DNA from: Caldilineaceae bacterium SB0661_bin_34
GTDB lineage: Bacteria; Chloroflexota; Anaerolineae; Caldilineales; Caldilineaceae
DNA: 64,000 nt
Direction: 5' to 3'
Assembly (NCBI GenBank): GCA_009841145.1
Contig: VXMJ01000063.1
Location: forward strand, 20,336-84,335
Part shown: in pieces, positions 19,284 through 28,382 of the stretch
Layout: each line of letters opens with the position of its first letter
Numbering within the stretch: position 1 is the first letter of the stretch
Position numbers and translations under genes: made by a program
The notes under the pieces: generated by a model
Told to the model about the DNA's origin: nothing
Databases searched by the model: none
Seen by the model: the letters and a program-made list of their open reading frames with translations, nothing else

Positions 19284-20468
19284 ATGGAGCAGGCAGCAGG
19301 AGGCCGCCTGTCCGACGTCGCCAAGAGCGCAACCGAAACCGCGCAGCCACAGAGCGCCCACGCGGCTCCGCAGGAGGCATTGCCACACTGGAGTTTGGCT
19401 CCGTCCACTTGGCCGGGGGCGGACACGCCGGCCTCCTATCCCGCGCGCGCCAAGCGCGCGCGGGCCCGCGTGCAGGTGTGGCCAGCCTGGCAGGCATGTC
19501 TGCAAGCCCTCTCACACTACGACCCGGACCACGTATACGATCCGGGGCGCGAGTACGAGGAGGATTGGACCACGGACCCCACCTACCGCCGGGACGGGGT
19601 GCGCCTGTACCGGTTTGACAGGGAGGGGTACCTAATCCCGCCTGGCAGTTTCCACAGCCGGTTCATCGACCTTGGTCTCCGAACCCTGTGTTTGGTCCTG
19701 GGGAGTCGTGTGTGCCGCGAGCCGGACCTGCACTTTCCGTCCCGGCTGGGCCAGGACCTGGGTCTGTTGACCCAGAGGGGAGAGCCCCGCAGGCTTGTCG
19801 TTCCGGATCTGGCGGTCATGCCTCCATCGTGGACGCTCAGCGAGGCGCGGGAGCGGACGGTGGACGAACGTATCATCCGCATGGATGGGGACGACCCGGC
19901 CCCGGAACTGGTCGTGGAAGTGGTCCCGCGCTCCACCGAAGCCAAGGACTTCGAGGATAACCTGTCCCTGTATGCGGCCCTGGGCATCCCCGAATACCTG
20001 CTTATCGACACCGGGGAATTCAAGACCGACCCCAACATGTGGCTGTTTCGGCGCGCCGCAACGGACGGGGCCTACCGCATGGCGGAGAGTGGTCTCACCT
20101 TGACCGCCTGCGGCGTCCCCATGCGCCTGCGGCCCGCGGAGGTGCCCGGCAACGTGCCCGTGTTCCAGTGCCGGGATCCGGACACCCGGCATTGGCATGA
20201 TTACGAGGGCAGCATCGAACGCCGAGGGGAAGTCCACACCGCCCTGCAGGTGCTGGATGCCGTCCTGCCCGCCCTGTCCCCGACCGACAGGGCGCGCATC
20301 GAAGCCTCCTGGCTGGAGGCCGGCTTGCCCGCCGCGGCCGTGCAACGCATCCTGGCCCTGCAGGGCGAGCCCGACCGCTGGCGCGAACTCCTGGCCACGC
20401 CGTTCGCAGGCTCCGGCACGAACGAATCCGAACATCAACCCGCCATTCCTCCCCGCGAACCCCGGTAG
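19284..20468 (+). CDS. Uma2-family (DUF820) endonuclease-like protein
   Basis: A protein of about 394 aa whose core matches the Uma2 PD-(D/E)XK fold: FHSRFIDLGLRTLCLVLGSR, then RLVVPDLAVMPPSWT (motif D), then APELVVEVVPRSTEAKDFED followed by NLSLYAALGIPEYLLIDT (the E.V...ST..KD...K..LY...GVPEYW-like motif). The Lys usual after D is represented by AKD and by later residues. The C-terminal ~100 residues (ALQVLDAVLPALSPTDRARI) are an added helical tail. The first ~70 residues are doubtful: the ATG at 19284 and GTG at 19266 lack clear ribosome sites, and the true start may be downstream. Uma2 proteins are numerous in Chloroflexota and Cyanobacteria; their biological role is unsettled. Confidence 0.72.
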   Translation: MEQAAGGRLSDVAKSATETAQPQSAHAAPQEALPHWSLAPSTWPGADTPASYPARAKRARARVQVWPAWQACLQALSHYDPDHVYDPGREYEEDWTTDPTYRRDGVRLYRFDREGYLIPPGSFHSRFIDLGLRTLCLVLGSRVCREPDLHFPSRLGQDLGLLTQRGEPRRLVVPDLAVMPPSWTLSEARERTVDERIIRMDGDDPAPELVVEVVPRSTEAKDFEDNLSLYAALGIPEYLLIDTGEFKTDPNMWLFRRAATDGAYRMAESGLTLTACGVPMRLRPAEVPGNVPVFQCRDPDTRHWHDYEGSIERRGEVHTALQVLDAVLPALSPTDRARIEASWLEAGLPAAAVQRILALQGEPDRWRELLATPFAGSGTNESEHQPAIPPREPR

Positions 20469-20639
20469 GACACAGCCGCCCCGCCGTTCCCGCCACCGAC
20501 AACGGGCCGGAAGAGCCCACAGGCACACGATCAGGGCTGCGGCGGAGTGGTGGGCAGCCTCCAAATCCCCACCGCGCAAGGCCTGCCGCGTTGGCACCTA
20601 GTCTGGGTTATCGGGGTAACCTCCCGCCAGTGCCCGCAG
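20469..20639. other. Short gap after the Uma2-type gene
   Basis: No terminator or coding frame recognised. Confidence 0.4.
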
Positions 20640-21240
20640 GCCTTCCAAGCAACTGGTAGCCCAGCTGTATTGCGGCCGGCTGGGCAAGATCGCCAACTCC
20701 CAGACGGGGCTTTGCTGATCCACCGGCGGCAGCTGTTCCAGACCAAGTCCTGGGCTGGAGACGCGGCCAATGCGGCACGCCGGCGGATGCGACCTTCCGC
20801 ATCCAGCCGCAACTGGCCCTGAAACTACTGACCGGTCCTGGCACCCGACAGCGCGCTGGTGAACTGTGACGAGGGCTACGGCCAGTCGGTCGGCTTTTGA
20901 GACAGGGTGGCGGCCTTGGGCCTGGACTACATGGTGGAGGTGCCCAGCGACACGCGGCTCTGGCTGAAACGACTGCAGACCGCGGTACCCCGCATCCGGC
21001 TTCGGCTGGCACCCGAGTCCCCAGCGGCCCCCGAGGCACGGACGATTGCGGTTCGGCTGGGCGCGGATGCTTGGACGCGCCGCCGCGTGCGGGATGGCGA
21101 CCGCGGTACCGAGTACGCCGACTCCGCCATCCGGCGAGTGGTCGCGCCCGGAGGTGGCCTGCCGGGTGCGAGGTCCGGCTCGTGCTACACCCCGTTCCAA
21201 CAGGATGCCCAATGTTTCCGGCAACACTGAGCCGCCGACA
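20640..21240 (+). pseudogene. DDE transposase remnant (IS701/IS4-like)
   Basis: The best segment is SALVNCDEGYGQSVGF-stop-DRVAALGLDYMVEVPSDT then RLWLKR. It has the shape of the IS701/IS4 transposase core: a VLADAGYG-like strand carrying the second catalytic Asp, then GLDYVV.V..DT..W. Further downstream AWTRRRVRDGDRGTEYADSA resembles the later W..V..R.GT.G motif. A stop codon interrupts the core, and the frames before it are scrambled. The element is long dead. Family level is a judgement from motifs. Confidence 0.55.
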
Positions 21241-21478
21241 ACAGGCCAGCCGGATGAGGCTTCCAAGTCAAGGGCCCTGCCGTTGAGTGGCAGGAATGCC
21301 TGTGCACCGATGTACCCATGGACAGGACACCCCGGCAACCAGGTGGGAGACCGTGAGAGACCGGTACACGGACCGGCGTTGTCTTGACACCATTGCGCAG
21401 GATTTTGTCACGTATGGAGTCCATATGATGGCTTCAGGGCAGCATATACGACTTTGCAACGATTGTCTTCACCTGTTG

Positions 21479-21508
21479 TTCACCTCAAATTCACATTCAT
21501 GCTACAAT
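21479..21508 (+). promoter_or_regulatory. Promoter candidate for the 21627 operon
   Basis: TTCACC, 18 nt, then TACAAT. The surrounding sequence (TTCACCtcaAATTCACATtc) closely resembles TTCACCtatAATTCACATat at about 28198, upstream of the decayed paralogue at 28383, supporting a conserved promoter region. Confidence 0.45.
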
Positions 21509-21626
21509 GATTATTGGATGCCCATCCGACCCGCCCCCACAGGGCAATCACAGGTTTCCACACTGGGGAGGAGGATTGTGGTGGTGCCCGCGTCGGCGTG
21601 AATCAGTACAACTGAGGAGACACATT

Positions 21627-22979
21627 GTGATCAAGGGAACTCGCTACTTGCTCAGGAGTGCCTCGCTGGCGCTCCTAGCCCTGACGTTGATGGTAGCCAT
21701 GGCGTTGCCGTCCTCGGCGGCCGATGATAAGTGCAGCCCCAGCCAGATGTTGGATGAAGTTGAGATCGTCAGTGTTGCGGCCAAGGAAGCTCCGGCTGTC
21801 TGGAGCGCCCAGGACTTGGTGAACTTCGACTATGACGGCGACATCGAGAACGGGCTCTTGGAAGTCAGCTTCAAGGACATTCCCACCGACTTCGACTTCG
21901 ATGGCTACATCATTGAGGCTGTACCCGGCGACGATGACCCCGGCGACTCCAAAGCGTTGGGGGTGGCCGCCTACACAACTTCTTCGCTGATCGCACGACC
22001 CTCCGTTGTCGGTTCCACGGTTACGGAGATTCTGAACCTCGAGCCCGGCACGAAGTACTACGTGACGGTCTATGCCATCAACCACAATACGGTGCAAATC
22101 AGCCCGAACCAGCGTGCACAAGACAGCAGTTCGGCCACGACGCTGCTGAGTGCTCCGTTCCTAGGGGCACTCGAGGTGGGGAGAGGGGCTGTTCATACTG
22201 AAGATACTGCTTCCACTTGGACCCTTGACGTTCCATTGACTGATTGTGCAACTCCAGCGGCCAACTCTGCCTGCCAAACCGTCGATTGGTGGGATGTTGA
22301 CTTGGAAGACAAGGATTATCAGGGCGCGCACTTTGCGTTCTACGATGCAGAGGACGAAGCGGGACAGCACTACTTCCGCTGGCTGAACCCCGGCGACTAC
22401 GGTCCCTTTGACCATGTCCTAGCCAAGAAGGATAACAAGCAGGCCGACATGTTATCCCTTGACAAGGACGGCGACGTGGAAAACCACTGCGATGCTGATG
22501 ATATCGGCGGCGACTGCGGTCATACCCACTACCAGTTCAAGGCCGTGGACGACAACGGCAACACCGTGGCCAGCGAACTGGTGGAGACCGACGGCAAGTT
22601 CACGATGAATTCTGGTACCGGTAGGGGTTACTTCCAGACGGTGTTTACCGCCGAGAATGGCGATCTGACCCTGTCCGTCTCACTGGGACGCATGGTCGGC
22701 GGCAAGTACAAGGCCATGAGCGACACCGCGTCCGTGATGTTCGAGGCTCCGGGTGATCTGAGGGCTCTTGACCAGACATATAACGAGTACGCGCGGGTCA
22801 ACGCGGATATCGCCAAGGACGTGAACGAGGTAGATGACATCGAAAGGTATCTCGATTCGGTCTTTGCTGAACTCACAAGCATCGATGAGCAGGCCGAGCG
22901 TTTCAAGAACGACAAGCAGGTAGATGGTGCACCAGCCAACAACAAGATGGTGGCCTATCTCAACAACCAGTTGAAGTAA
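21627..22979 (+). CDS. Secreted fibronectin type III-like protein (paralogue 2)
   Basis: A 450-aa exported protein of unknown function. The GTG at 21627 follows GAGGAG by 7 nt and gives a clean signal peptide: basic MIKGTRYLLRS, hydrophobic LALLALTLMVAMAL, cleavage near PSSAADD. The mature part is Asp/Glu-rich. Residues about 75-180 look like an FN3 fold (FDGYIIEAVPGDD, then ILNLEPGTKYYVTVYAINH). The last 70 residues are helical (EYARVNADIAKDVNEVDDIE then RYLDSVFAELTSIDEQAERF). It shares signal peptide, acidic composition and FN3-like strands with 11449-12918. A 34-codon peptide gene begins 30 nt after its stop, before the shared terminator, so the two form one transcript. Confidence 0.75.
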   Translation: MIKGTRYLLRSASLALLALTLMVAMALPSSAADDKCSPSQMLDEVEIVSVAAKEAPAVWSAQDLVNFDYDGDIENGLLEVSFKDIPTDFDFDGYIIEAVPGDDDPGDSKALGVAAYTTSSLIARPSVVGSTVTEILNLEPGTKYYVTVYAINHNTVQISPNQRAQDSSSATTLLSAPFLGALEVGRGAVHTEDTASTWTLDVPLTDCATPAANSACQTVDWWDVDLEDKDYQGAHFAFYDAEDEAGQHYFRWLNPGDYGPFDHVLAKKDNKQADMLSLDKDGDVENHCDADDIGGDCGHTHYQFKAVDDNGNTVASELVETDGKFTMNSGTGRGYFQTVFTAENGDLTLSVSLGRMVGGKYKAMSDTASVMFEAPGDLRALDQTYNEYARVNADIAKDVNEVDDIERYLDSVFAELTSIDEQAERFKNDKQVDGAPANNKMVAYLNNQLK

Positions 22980-23009
22980 ACCCCAAAAACTGACTAGGAG
23001 ACCAACATA

Positions 23010-23114
23010 ATGCGCACTTGGACAAAGCCCGTATTGGTGAAGCTGGACATCGCTGAGACCCTCAGGGGTCAAGGCCCCTGTCCCGATGGCGACGGTGGCT
23101 CGGAAGCCATGTAG
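23010..23114 (+). CDS. 34-aa lasso-precursor-like (paeninodin-type) small peptide
   Basis: Too short for routine gene calling, but well supported. ATG at 23010 with an AGGAG ribosome site 9 nt upstream, 34 codons, TAG, then an excellent terminator at 23159. The peptide starts MRTWTKPVLVKLDIAETLRG and continues QGPCPDGDGG to SEAM. The leader layout W..P.L..LD...T..G matches precursors of paeninodin-family lasso peptides (Y/W..P.L..LDV..T..G cores): Thr is the penultimate leader residue two before the putative core Gly, and an acidic Asp lies 6 and 8 residues into the core, near where the macrolactam acceptor would be. No lasso cyclase, B-protein or peptidase is in this window. It could instead be a leader of a different RiPP or an unmodified small protein. 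Confidence 0.6.
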   Translation: MRTWTKPVLVKLDIAETLRGQGPCPDGDGGSEAM

Positions 23115-23158
23115 CCATTCCAAACTTCGAGCCGAATGCCTCCCATGGCTCGGTTGGA

Positions 23159-23189
23159 CAGCCTCGGCGAAAGCCGGGGCTGTTTCTTT
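23159..23189 (+). terminator. Rho-independent terminator of the secreted-protein/small-peptide operon
   Basis: CAGCCTCGGC, loop GAAA, GCCGGGGCTG: a 10-bp stem with one G-T pair, followed by TTTCTTT. It is 45 nt past the small-peptide stop. Confidence 0.88.
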
Positions 23190-24514
23190 ATGCTCCAAGG
23201 TGAAGCGATGTCGCTGTCCCGGTAGCCCATCGCAATACCCTATGAAGGAACCACAGAACAGTGAGGTTCAACGGTAGGCGGTTTGGTGGACTGCAGAACC
23301 TGGATCGCACGCAGGACGACCAAGTGAATGGATTGAATGCGGGACGGATGAAGGGCGGGTCCGTGTCGTTTACCGGAACCGAGTTGCCCTCAACACGGAA
23401 CAGGTGGTCCAGCAACATCGCGGATCGAAGGTGCCTGTTGGCCCATTGAGCCACCAATTCGGACGCGGACCGACGATCCCAAACCTCGTCCCGATGGGCT
23501 GACAGTCGGATTGGTGCACCTGTACCCCACAATCTTCAGTCCATGGGGCCGAACCTCCGACAAATCGGAGTCCCCTCCTGCGCCGCTCTCCCGCCTTCGC
23601 GTCCATACCGATAGTGGGCCTGGTCACTGCGTTGTGGCCCCGACACATACGGACAGGCTATGCCTGTCCCCCTCCTCCCAACCTTCAAGGGACGCAAGCA
23701 GCACGGGATGATCAGGCAGCCGACCTGGCACTCTTGCCTCGGACATTAACCGATACCGCCGTTCAAGTTGGTCCAAGCGGAATGCGGCCGGCATGAGCCA
23801 CTGGAACAGTTCCAGGGACTGGACCCACTTGGACAGGTGGCTCAAGCGGATGTCCCGCCGAACCTTGAACGGCCACACGCGTTCCCTGAAATACACCGTC
23901 AGATCCGGCTCGGAACAGAGGCCCCACGGATCGTCCGCCCGTTCCGGACTGGACGGAGGCCGGTCGTCAACCGGAATGTCCAGGGACAACAGATGGCCCC
24001 GGCTTCCAGAATCGCAGCCGCATGGCGAACCGCCCCACGGTGCGACAGCACCCAAGGCAACTCCGACTTTGCTGGCCCGGCATCGAACTGTTTCCGGTAC
24101 CAATCCCTGCCGGCAGGCGTCAGAGGTTGTAAAGCGGCCGGCCTCTGCCCTGCTTGAAGTGCCGGCGCAACGGCACTGCACCCGACGATGCCGGCCTGAT
24201 GTACCCCGCCTGCTCCAGCTTGCGCTACCGGCCCCGGAATGCATTGCCGGTCCAGGACATCCGGTCCGGCCCGTGGGTCCGGACCGGACACCAACTGCGG
24301 ATGCATCCGGTTGCACCCATGAGCCAAGCAGACAAGAGGCCAGGGCACTGGGCAAGGGTCGAGTCGGGACGCAGGATCCGGTTCGGTGACAGTGTGTTGA
24401 ATGCACGTGAACAAATATTCACCCAACAAACAGATCAGTATGCAACCGCATCCGGGGGTGACCCATCCCCCAACCTTGATGGCATAAGTGGCAAGTACCT
24501 CGAACTCGCGGCAA
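23190..24514. other. 1.3-kb gene-free stretch with a coding-like minus-strand remnant
   Basis: No intact gene. On the minus strand between about 24150 and 23620 two overlapping frames give protein-like segments (LTPAGRDWYRKQFDAGPAKS, then in the other frame EPDLTVYFRERVWPFKVRRD and WVQSLELFQWLMPAAFRLDQ), as if one gene had suffered a frameshift. I could not identify the family; the LTPAGR...SHRGAV pattern is loosely reminiscent of replication-relaxation-type proteins, at low confidence. Confidence 0.3.
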
Positions 24515-24551
24515 CAGCACTGTTTCGGTTTCGTTGATGTTGGTCCGAGTC
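24515..24551 (+). repeat. Dispersed 33-bp repeat, copy 5
   Basis: CAGCACTGTTTCGGTTTCGT then TGATGTTGGTCCGAGTCC. One of the best-preserved copies. Confidence 0.7.
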
Positions 24552-24985
24552 CAGAGACAAGGGGGCCCTGTACTGTCTCGCCAAACCAAAGGATCCTTGT
24601 GGTGATCGCCAGTCAAACCCGGTCCGCCCGAGGTTTGCCCCCACTGTAGCCGCCACGTTTGGCAATGCCACAGCTCCTTCGCGCGCTGGCGGGTCGTCCG
24701 GGAAGGTGTCAAGGTTCAGTGCTGGCTTTACCAGACCTGACAGCACACAAACTCCCGAACCCCTCCGGGCATGACCGCATCGGTCGCAGCGCACGCAGTC
24801 CTCCCAGTCGCCGGCGGTTCTGCTGCACGCGCTGTCGGTCAGCAACCAGGCTCTATCGGTGGTACTGGTCGGTCTTGGACTGCGGGGGAAGCAAACGCCA
24901 CCACCTAGCTCACGCTCGAGGACCGCAAGCGACCGGCAATGGACGTCACCGGCCGCCAACTGGAAGTCCGACTGATGAAGCCGGG
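24552..24985. other. Gene-free stretch between two repeat copies
   Basis: A plus-strand segment reading PPEVCPHCSRHVWQCHSSFA then RWRVVREGVKVQCWLY-stop resembles the N-terminal zinc ribbon of some DDE transposases (CP.C....W). It is flanked by inverted copies 5 and 6 of the dispersed repeat, so the two repeats could mark the ends of a small element. No intact gene. Confidence 0.35.
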
Positions 24986-25021
24986 CTCGGGCCAACATCA
25001 ACAAAACTGGAACAGTGCCGG
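24986..25021 (-). repeat. Dispersed 33-bp repeat, copy 6
   Basis: Minus-strand CGGCACTGTTCCAGTTTTGT then TGATGTTGGCCCGAG. Opposite orientation to copy 5, about 450 bp away. Confidence 0.65.
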
Positions 25022-25079
25022 AAAGCACCATGCCACCCCATTTTCCTATCCTGCTGGGATGCTGATTGAGATGCCCCGT

Positions 25080-25300
25080 GTAGACATTCCGCGCGGCCCG
25101 GCGGCCGTCATTGGCCACCGCAGACGTGCGGTGACCAATGACGGGCAGATCGATTCGGGGCCGGGGTCGCCGTGGACACGGGAGCCAAAGAGCAGTACGC
25201 GCGCCACTCCGGGCATCTGCGCTGCGGCGGCCACAACCTGCCGGGCACGCGGAACGTGGCGCAAATCGCGGCCGGGTTTGGGCTCGACAATCCAAGTGGC
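25080..25300 (-). pseudogene. Nucleotidyltransferase (MNT-type) remnant
   Basis: On the minus strand RQVVAAAAQMPGVARVLLFG followed by SRVHGDPGPES matches the Pol-beta/MNT nucleotidyltransferase signature (GV..V.LFGSRARGD...SDIDL). The expected SDIDL follows only after a frameshift (GPES, then DLPVIGHRT in the next frame). Such proteins usually pair with HEPN partners in toxin-antitoxin modules; no HEPN gene is visible nearby. Decayed. Confidence 0.5.
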
Positions 25301-25715
25301 CGGGATCAGCGTCGACGGGGAGTGATTATCGCCGGAAGGCGGGCGCAGCTTCACGAACATGCCTTCACATACGGAGCGTGGCGGCGGTGCCGCAGGGTGT
25401 CGGCCGTGCCCCCGTCCGCCTACGACATCCGCGATGCCTGAATAACCGAGGGCTGCGCCTAGCCCGGACTTCCCTGCCTGCTTGGGCAAGGCGGTACCAG
25501 CCGACGCGTTGGGCAACAGGGCCGCCGCCCGCGAAGCATCCGGGAAGCGTCTCAAGCAGTCCGTGTCACAACGCGCCCGCAGTAACCAGTCCGAACGGCA
25601 CCGCTGGATGCGGAAGCATGGGAAGGGCGGATGGTCCAGTGACCAACTGGCTCGGCACCAATGAACAATGAAGTGTAGGGCCCGGCATCGGCGACCGCTT
25701 CCTGCGGTCAAGCCC
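25301..25715. other. Gap before the kinase/regulator gene
   Basis: No motif-bearing frame and no clear terminator for the gene ending at 25716. Confidence 0.4.
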
Positions 25716-28112
25716 TCACCCGTCCCGCTCTTCCTTGGCCGGCCCCAGCCGGTAACCTGCTCTGGGCTCGTTGAAGATGTACTTGGGATTGGCGGCACTC
25801 TCCCCCAGCTTCTGGCGCAGTCGCTTCACGTAGGCTCGCACCACGCTGAAATCGGCGGCCTCCCGCACCGACCAGACACGGCTCATCAAGTGCTCTCGGT
25901 TCAGCACCTGCCCTGCGTTCACTGCAAGCTCGCAGAGCAAACGATACTCCGTTGCGGTCAACTCCACCACCCGGTCGCCCACCGTCACCCGGTGCCGGAC
26001 GTAGTCGATGACCAGTTCCCCCAACCGGAAGGATTCCTGGTACAACTCCCTTTCCGGCGCCTCCCGGCGCCGCAGCGCAGCCCCCACCCGGGCCACCAAC
26101 TCGGTGGGCGAGAAGGGCTTGGCGATGTAGTCGTCGGCTCCCGCCTCGAAGGCCAACGCAGGATCCTGCCCCTGCTCCGACAGCACCATCACCGGTGCAT
26201 CGGTTACCTTCAACACGCGCTGCATCAGTTCCAACCCGTCGGTCCCGGACAGCGTCGAGGCCAGCAGCACCAGGTGGGGCCGCTCCACCTTAATGAGCCG
26301 CTCCATCTCCTCAGGGTCCCAGGTGACGATCAGGGTGTAGCCCGTTTCTGTCAGCGTATTGCGTATGTGCCACAGCATCTGGGGGTCGTCGTCCACCACC
26401 AACACGCGTCCCTGCCCACGGACTGCTCGCCGCGCGCCGGCAGAAGACCGGCGCGACGCGGTCTCCTCGGCCACCGGCAGGGTGAAGAGAAACCGGGCCC
26501 CCAGGCCGGGCCCGTCGCTCTCGGCCCAGATGCGGCCTCCGTGGGCCTCCACGATACCCCGGCACACCGCCAGGCCCAAGGCGTCTCTTCCGGTCCCGTT
26601 CCGGTCGTCCCCCGCCTGCCGCCGGGAGGACCTGCGAAACAGCAGGGGCAAGGGCTGGAACGGTATGCCCCGGCCCTGGTCGGTTATGCACACCGCCACG
26701 TGCGGATCCTCCTGGCGGGCGTTCACCGTGACCACGGATCCCTCCGCGGAGTAGTCGGAGGCGTTGGCCAGGAGGTGTTCCAGCACTTGGAGCACCCGCT
26801 GCCGGTCTGCCATTACCCGGGGTAGCTCCAAGGGCAGGTCCACCTCCACCGGATTGTCGGCCCTGCCCCCCAGAAACGATACCTTGGCCTGGCTCACCAG
26901 GGATGCCAGGTCCGTGGGTTCGGGGGTCAGGAACAGCATTCCCGCCTCGATGCGGGCTGCCTCCAGCAGATCCCAGATCAGGCCCCGCATCCGGTCAGCC
27001 TGCCACTCGATGATGCCGAAGAACTGGCGGGCTTTGGTTAGGTCCAGTCGAGCCAGGTCCTCCAGCACGGCGGCGGCGGAACCCTTGATGGAGGTCAGGG
27101 GCGTCAACAGTTCCTGGCTCACCGTGTCCAGGAACTCAGCTCGCTGTCGGCCCAACTCCTTCATGGGTGCCAAATCTTGCAGGGTGACCACCAGCGATGC
27201 CACACCGCCTTCCTCGGAGAGGATGGGCGTGGCGTTGATGAGGACGTTGACCCGGCGTCCGTCGGGGACCCTGAGGACGATCTCCTCGGCTCGTATCGTT
27301 TCTCCGGAGTTCAGCATCCGGATCAGCGGGTACGTCTTCAGGGAGATCTCCCGCCCGTCAGCCCGCTGGAAGGTCAACACCTCCAGCAACTGCTCCAGAC
27401 TTTGGTCCGGGTCGCGCAGCCCGCCCACGATCCGCTGGGCCTCCCGGTTGCATGACAACAGTGTTCCCGTTCCGGTGTCGAAAATCGCCACGCCCACCAA
27501 CGGGGTGTTGACCAGCGTCTCTAGGTCGGTCCGGGCCTGCTGCATCTCCCGGTATTGGCGGGAATTGGCGACGGCCAAGGCCGCCTGGGAGGTGAAGAGC
27601 ACCAGCACCCCCTCGTCCTCCGAGGTGAACGCAGCCTCCCCCTCCTTGCCTGCCAGGTAGAGGCTTCCCACCCGGTGTCCCAAGTGCCGGATGGGGGCTC
27701 CCAGGAAGGCTGCCATCGGCCCCAGGGGTGGACCGATAGCGGGCAGACCCACGGCCCGCGCGTAGGCGGAGAAGTCCGTAACCCGCAACGGTTCCGGCAG
27801 ACCGCCCATGTGCTCGAAGAACTCCAACCCGCCGGGCAGGGCCACCACCAACTGGTGCTCCTCCGGGGTCAGGCCGGAGGTGATGATGTGCTGCAACTGC
27901 CCGCTGTCGTCCAGGATGATGATGCCGCCGTGACGAGCTCCGGTCAGGGAACAAACTTCGTCCACCACGCTCTGCAGCATGGTGTCCAAGTCCAGGGTCT
28001 CGGTGATGCGGATGTTGTTCTGGCTCATGCGGGCGAGGCGATTGCCGGCATGAGCTGGACTTTCGGGTTCCAGCTTCGCTGCTTGGTTCAGGGCACCCTC
28101 CGCCCGTAGCAC
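25716..28112 (-). CDS. Fused sensor histidine kinase/receiver/winged-helix regulator lacking both phosphoacceptors
   Basis: A 798-aa one-protein signalling system. Order: GAF (about 29-190, MLQSVVDEVCSLTGARHGGI), PAS (about 205-315, LVGVAIFDTGTGTLLSCNRE), HisKA, HATPase_c (QVLEHLLANASDYSAEGSVV; CITDQGRGIPFQPLPLLFR), receiver (VLVVDDDPQMLWHI) and an OmpR-type winged helix (ELTATEYRLLCELAVNAGQV, VVRAYVKRLRQKLGE). The phospho-histidine is Gln: VSQELLTPLTSIKG (Q333) where the family has VSHELRTPL. The receiver Asp is Ala: HLVLLASTLSGTDG (A618), though the DDD acid cluster and the KPFSPTEL Lys remain. The start is a GTG at 28112 next to GGAG; an ATG at 28028 would drop 28 residues. Known kin in Chloroflexota keep H and D, so this copy probably works without phosphotransfer or has lost signalling. 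Confidence 0.85.
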   Translation of the reverse strand: MLRAEGALNQAAKLEPESPAHAGNRLARMSQNNIRITETLDLDTMLQSVVDEVCSLTGARHGGIIILDDSGQLQHIITSGLTPEEHQLVVALPGGLEFFEHMGGLPEPLRVTDFSAYARAVGLPAIGPPLGPMAAFLGAPIRHLGHRVGSLYLAGKEGEAAFTSEDEGVLVLFTSQAALAVANSRQYREMQQARTDLETLVNTPLVGVAIFDTGTGTLLSCNREAQRIVGGLRDPDQSLEQLLEVLTFQRADGREISLKTYPLIRMLNSGETIRAEEIVLRVPDGRRVNVLINATPILSEEGGVASLVVTLQDLAPMKELGRQRAEFLDTVSQELLTPLTSIKGSAAAVLEDLARLDLTKARQFFGIIEWQADRMRGLIWDLLEAARIEAGMLFLTPEPTDLASLVSQAKVSFLGGRADNPVEVDLPLELPRVMADRQRVLQVLEHLLANASDYSAEGSVVTVNARQEDPHVAVCITDQGRGIPFQPLPLLFRRSSRRQAGDDRNGTGRDALGLAVCRGIVEAHGGRIWAESDGPGLGARFLFTLPVAEETASRRSSAGARRAVRGQGRVLVVDDDPQMLWHIRNTLTETGYTLIVTWDPEEMERLIKVERPHLVLLASTLSGTDGLELMQRVLKVTDAPVMVLSEQGQDPALAFEAGADDYIAKPFSPTELVARVGAALRRREAPERELYQESFRLGELVIDYVRHRVTVGDRVVELTATEYRLLCELAVNAGQVLNREHLMSRVWSVREAADFSVVRAYVKRLRQKLGESAANPKYIFNEPRAGYRLGPAKEERDG

Positions 28113-28133
28113 TGACTCCGGGAGTCAGTATAG
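28111..28133 (-). promoter_or_regulatory. Palindrome and -10-like box at the kinase/regulator start
   Basis: ACTGACTC-CGG-GAGTCAGT (28111-28129) is a perfect 8-bp inverted repeat that overlaps the GTG start. It abuts TATACT (28133-28128, minus strand), a good -10 box. If that is the promoter the mRNA is nearly leaderless and the palindrome sits at +1, a typical operator position, perhaps for autoregulation. Confidence 0.45.
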
Positions 28134-28139
28134 CACGGT

Positions 28140-28382
28140 AAATTGCCCCAGCGGGCTGCAAGCAACCTATATTATCACTAAAATAATTACTCTTTTTTCA
28201 CCTATAATTCACATATATTTGTATTGCAGTGCTTGTTGGTCTCTATTCGTAATTTTCCTCCTAAATTCCATCAAAAGTGTTCCCTCGTAGCTGCCTGCGA
28301 AGGACAGTGTCCGAGTGAGCGTGTCACAGCATTAGGAACGCCGTGAAAACCGATCCGGATCGATCAAGCCCTTCCGATTCGC
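28140..28382. other. AT-rich intergenic region
   Basis: About 28165-28280 is strikingly AT-rich against the GC-rich background and contains TTCACC, 18 nt, TATTG, similar to the promoter region at 21479. It was probably the promoter of the decayed gene that follows. Confidence 0.4.

Noticed and set aside
23624..24406. 260-codon minus-strand open frame
   Set aside because: Part of it looks protein-like, but the coding-like signal jumps to another frame upstream; I could not name a family, so it is kept only as a possible remnant.
24435..25295. 286-codon minus-strand open frame
   Set aside because: It runs through two copies of the dispersed repeat and a nucleotidyltransferase remnant, so it is a chance composite frame.
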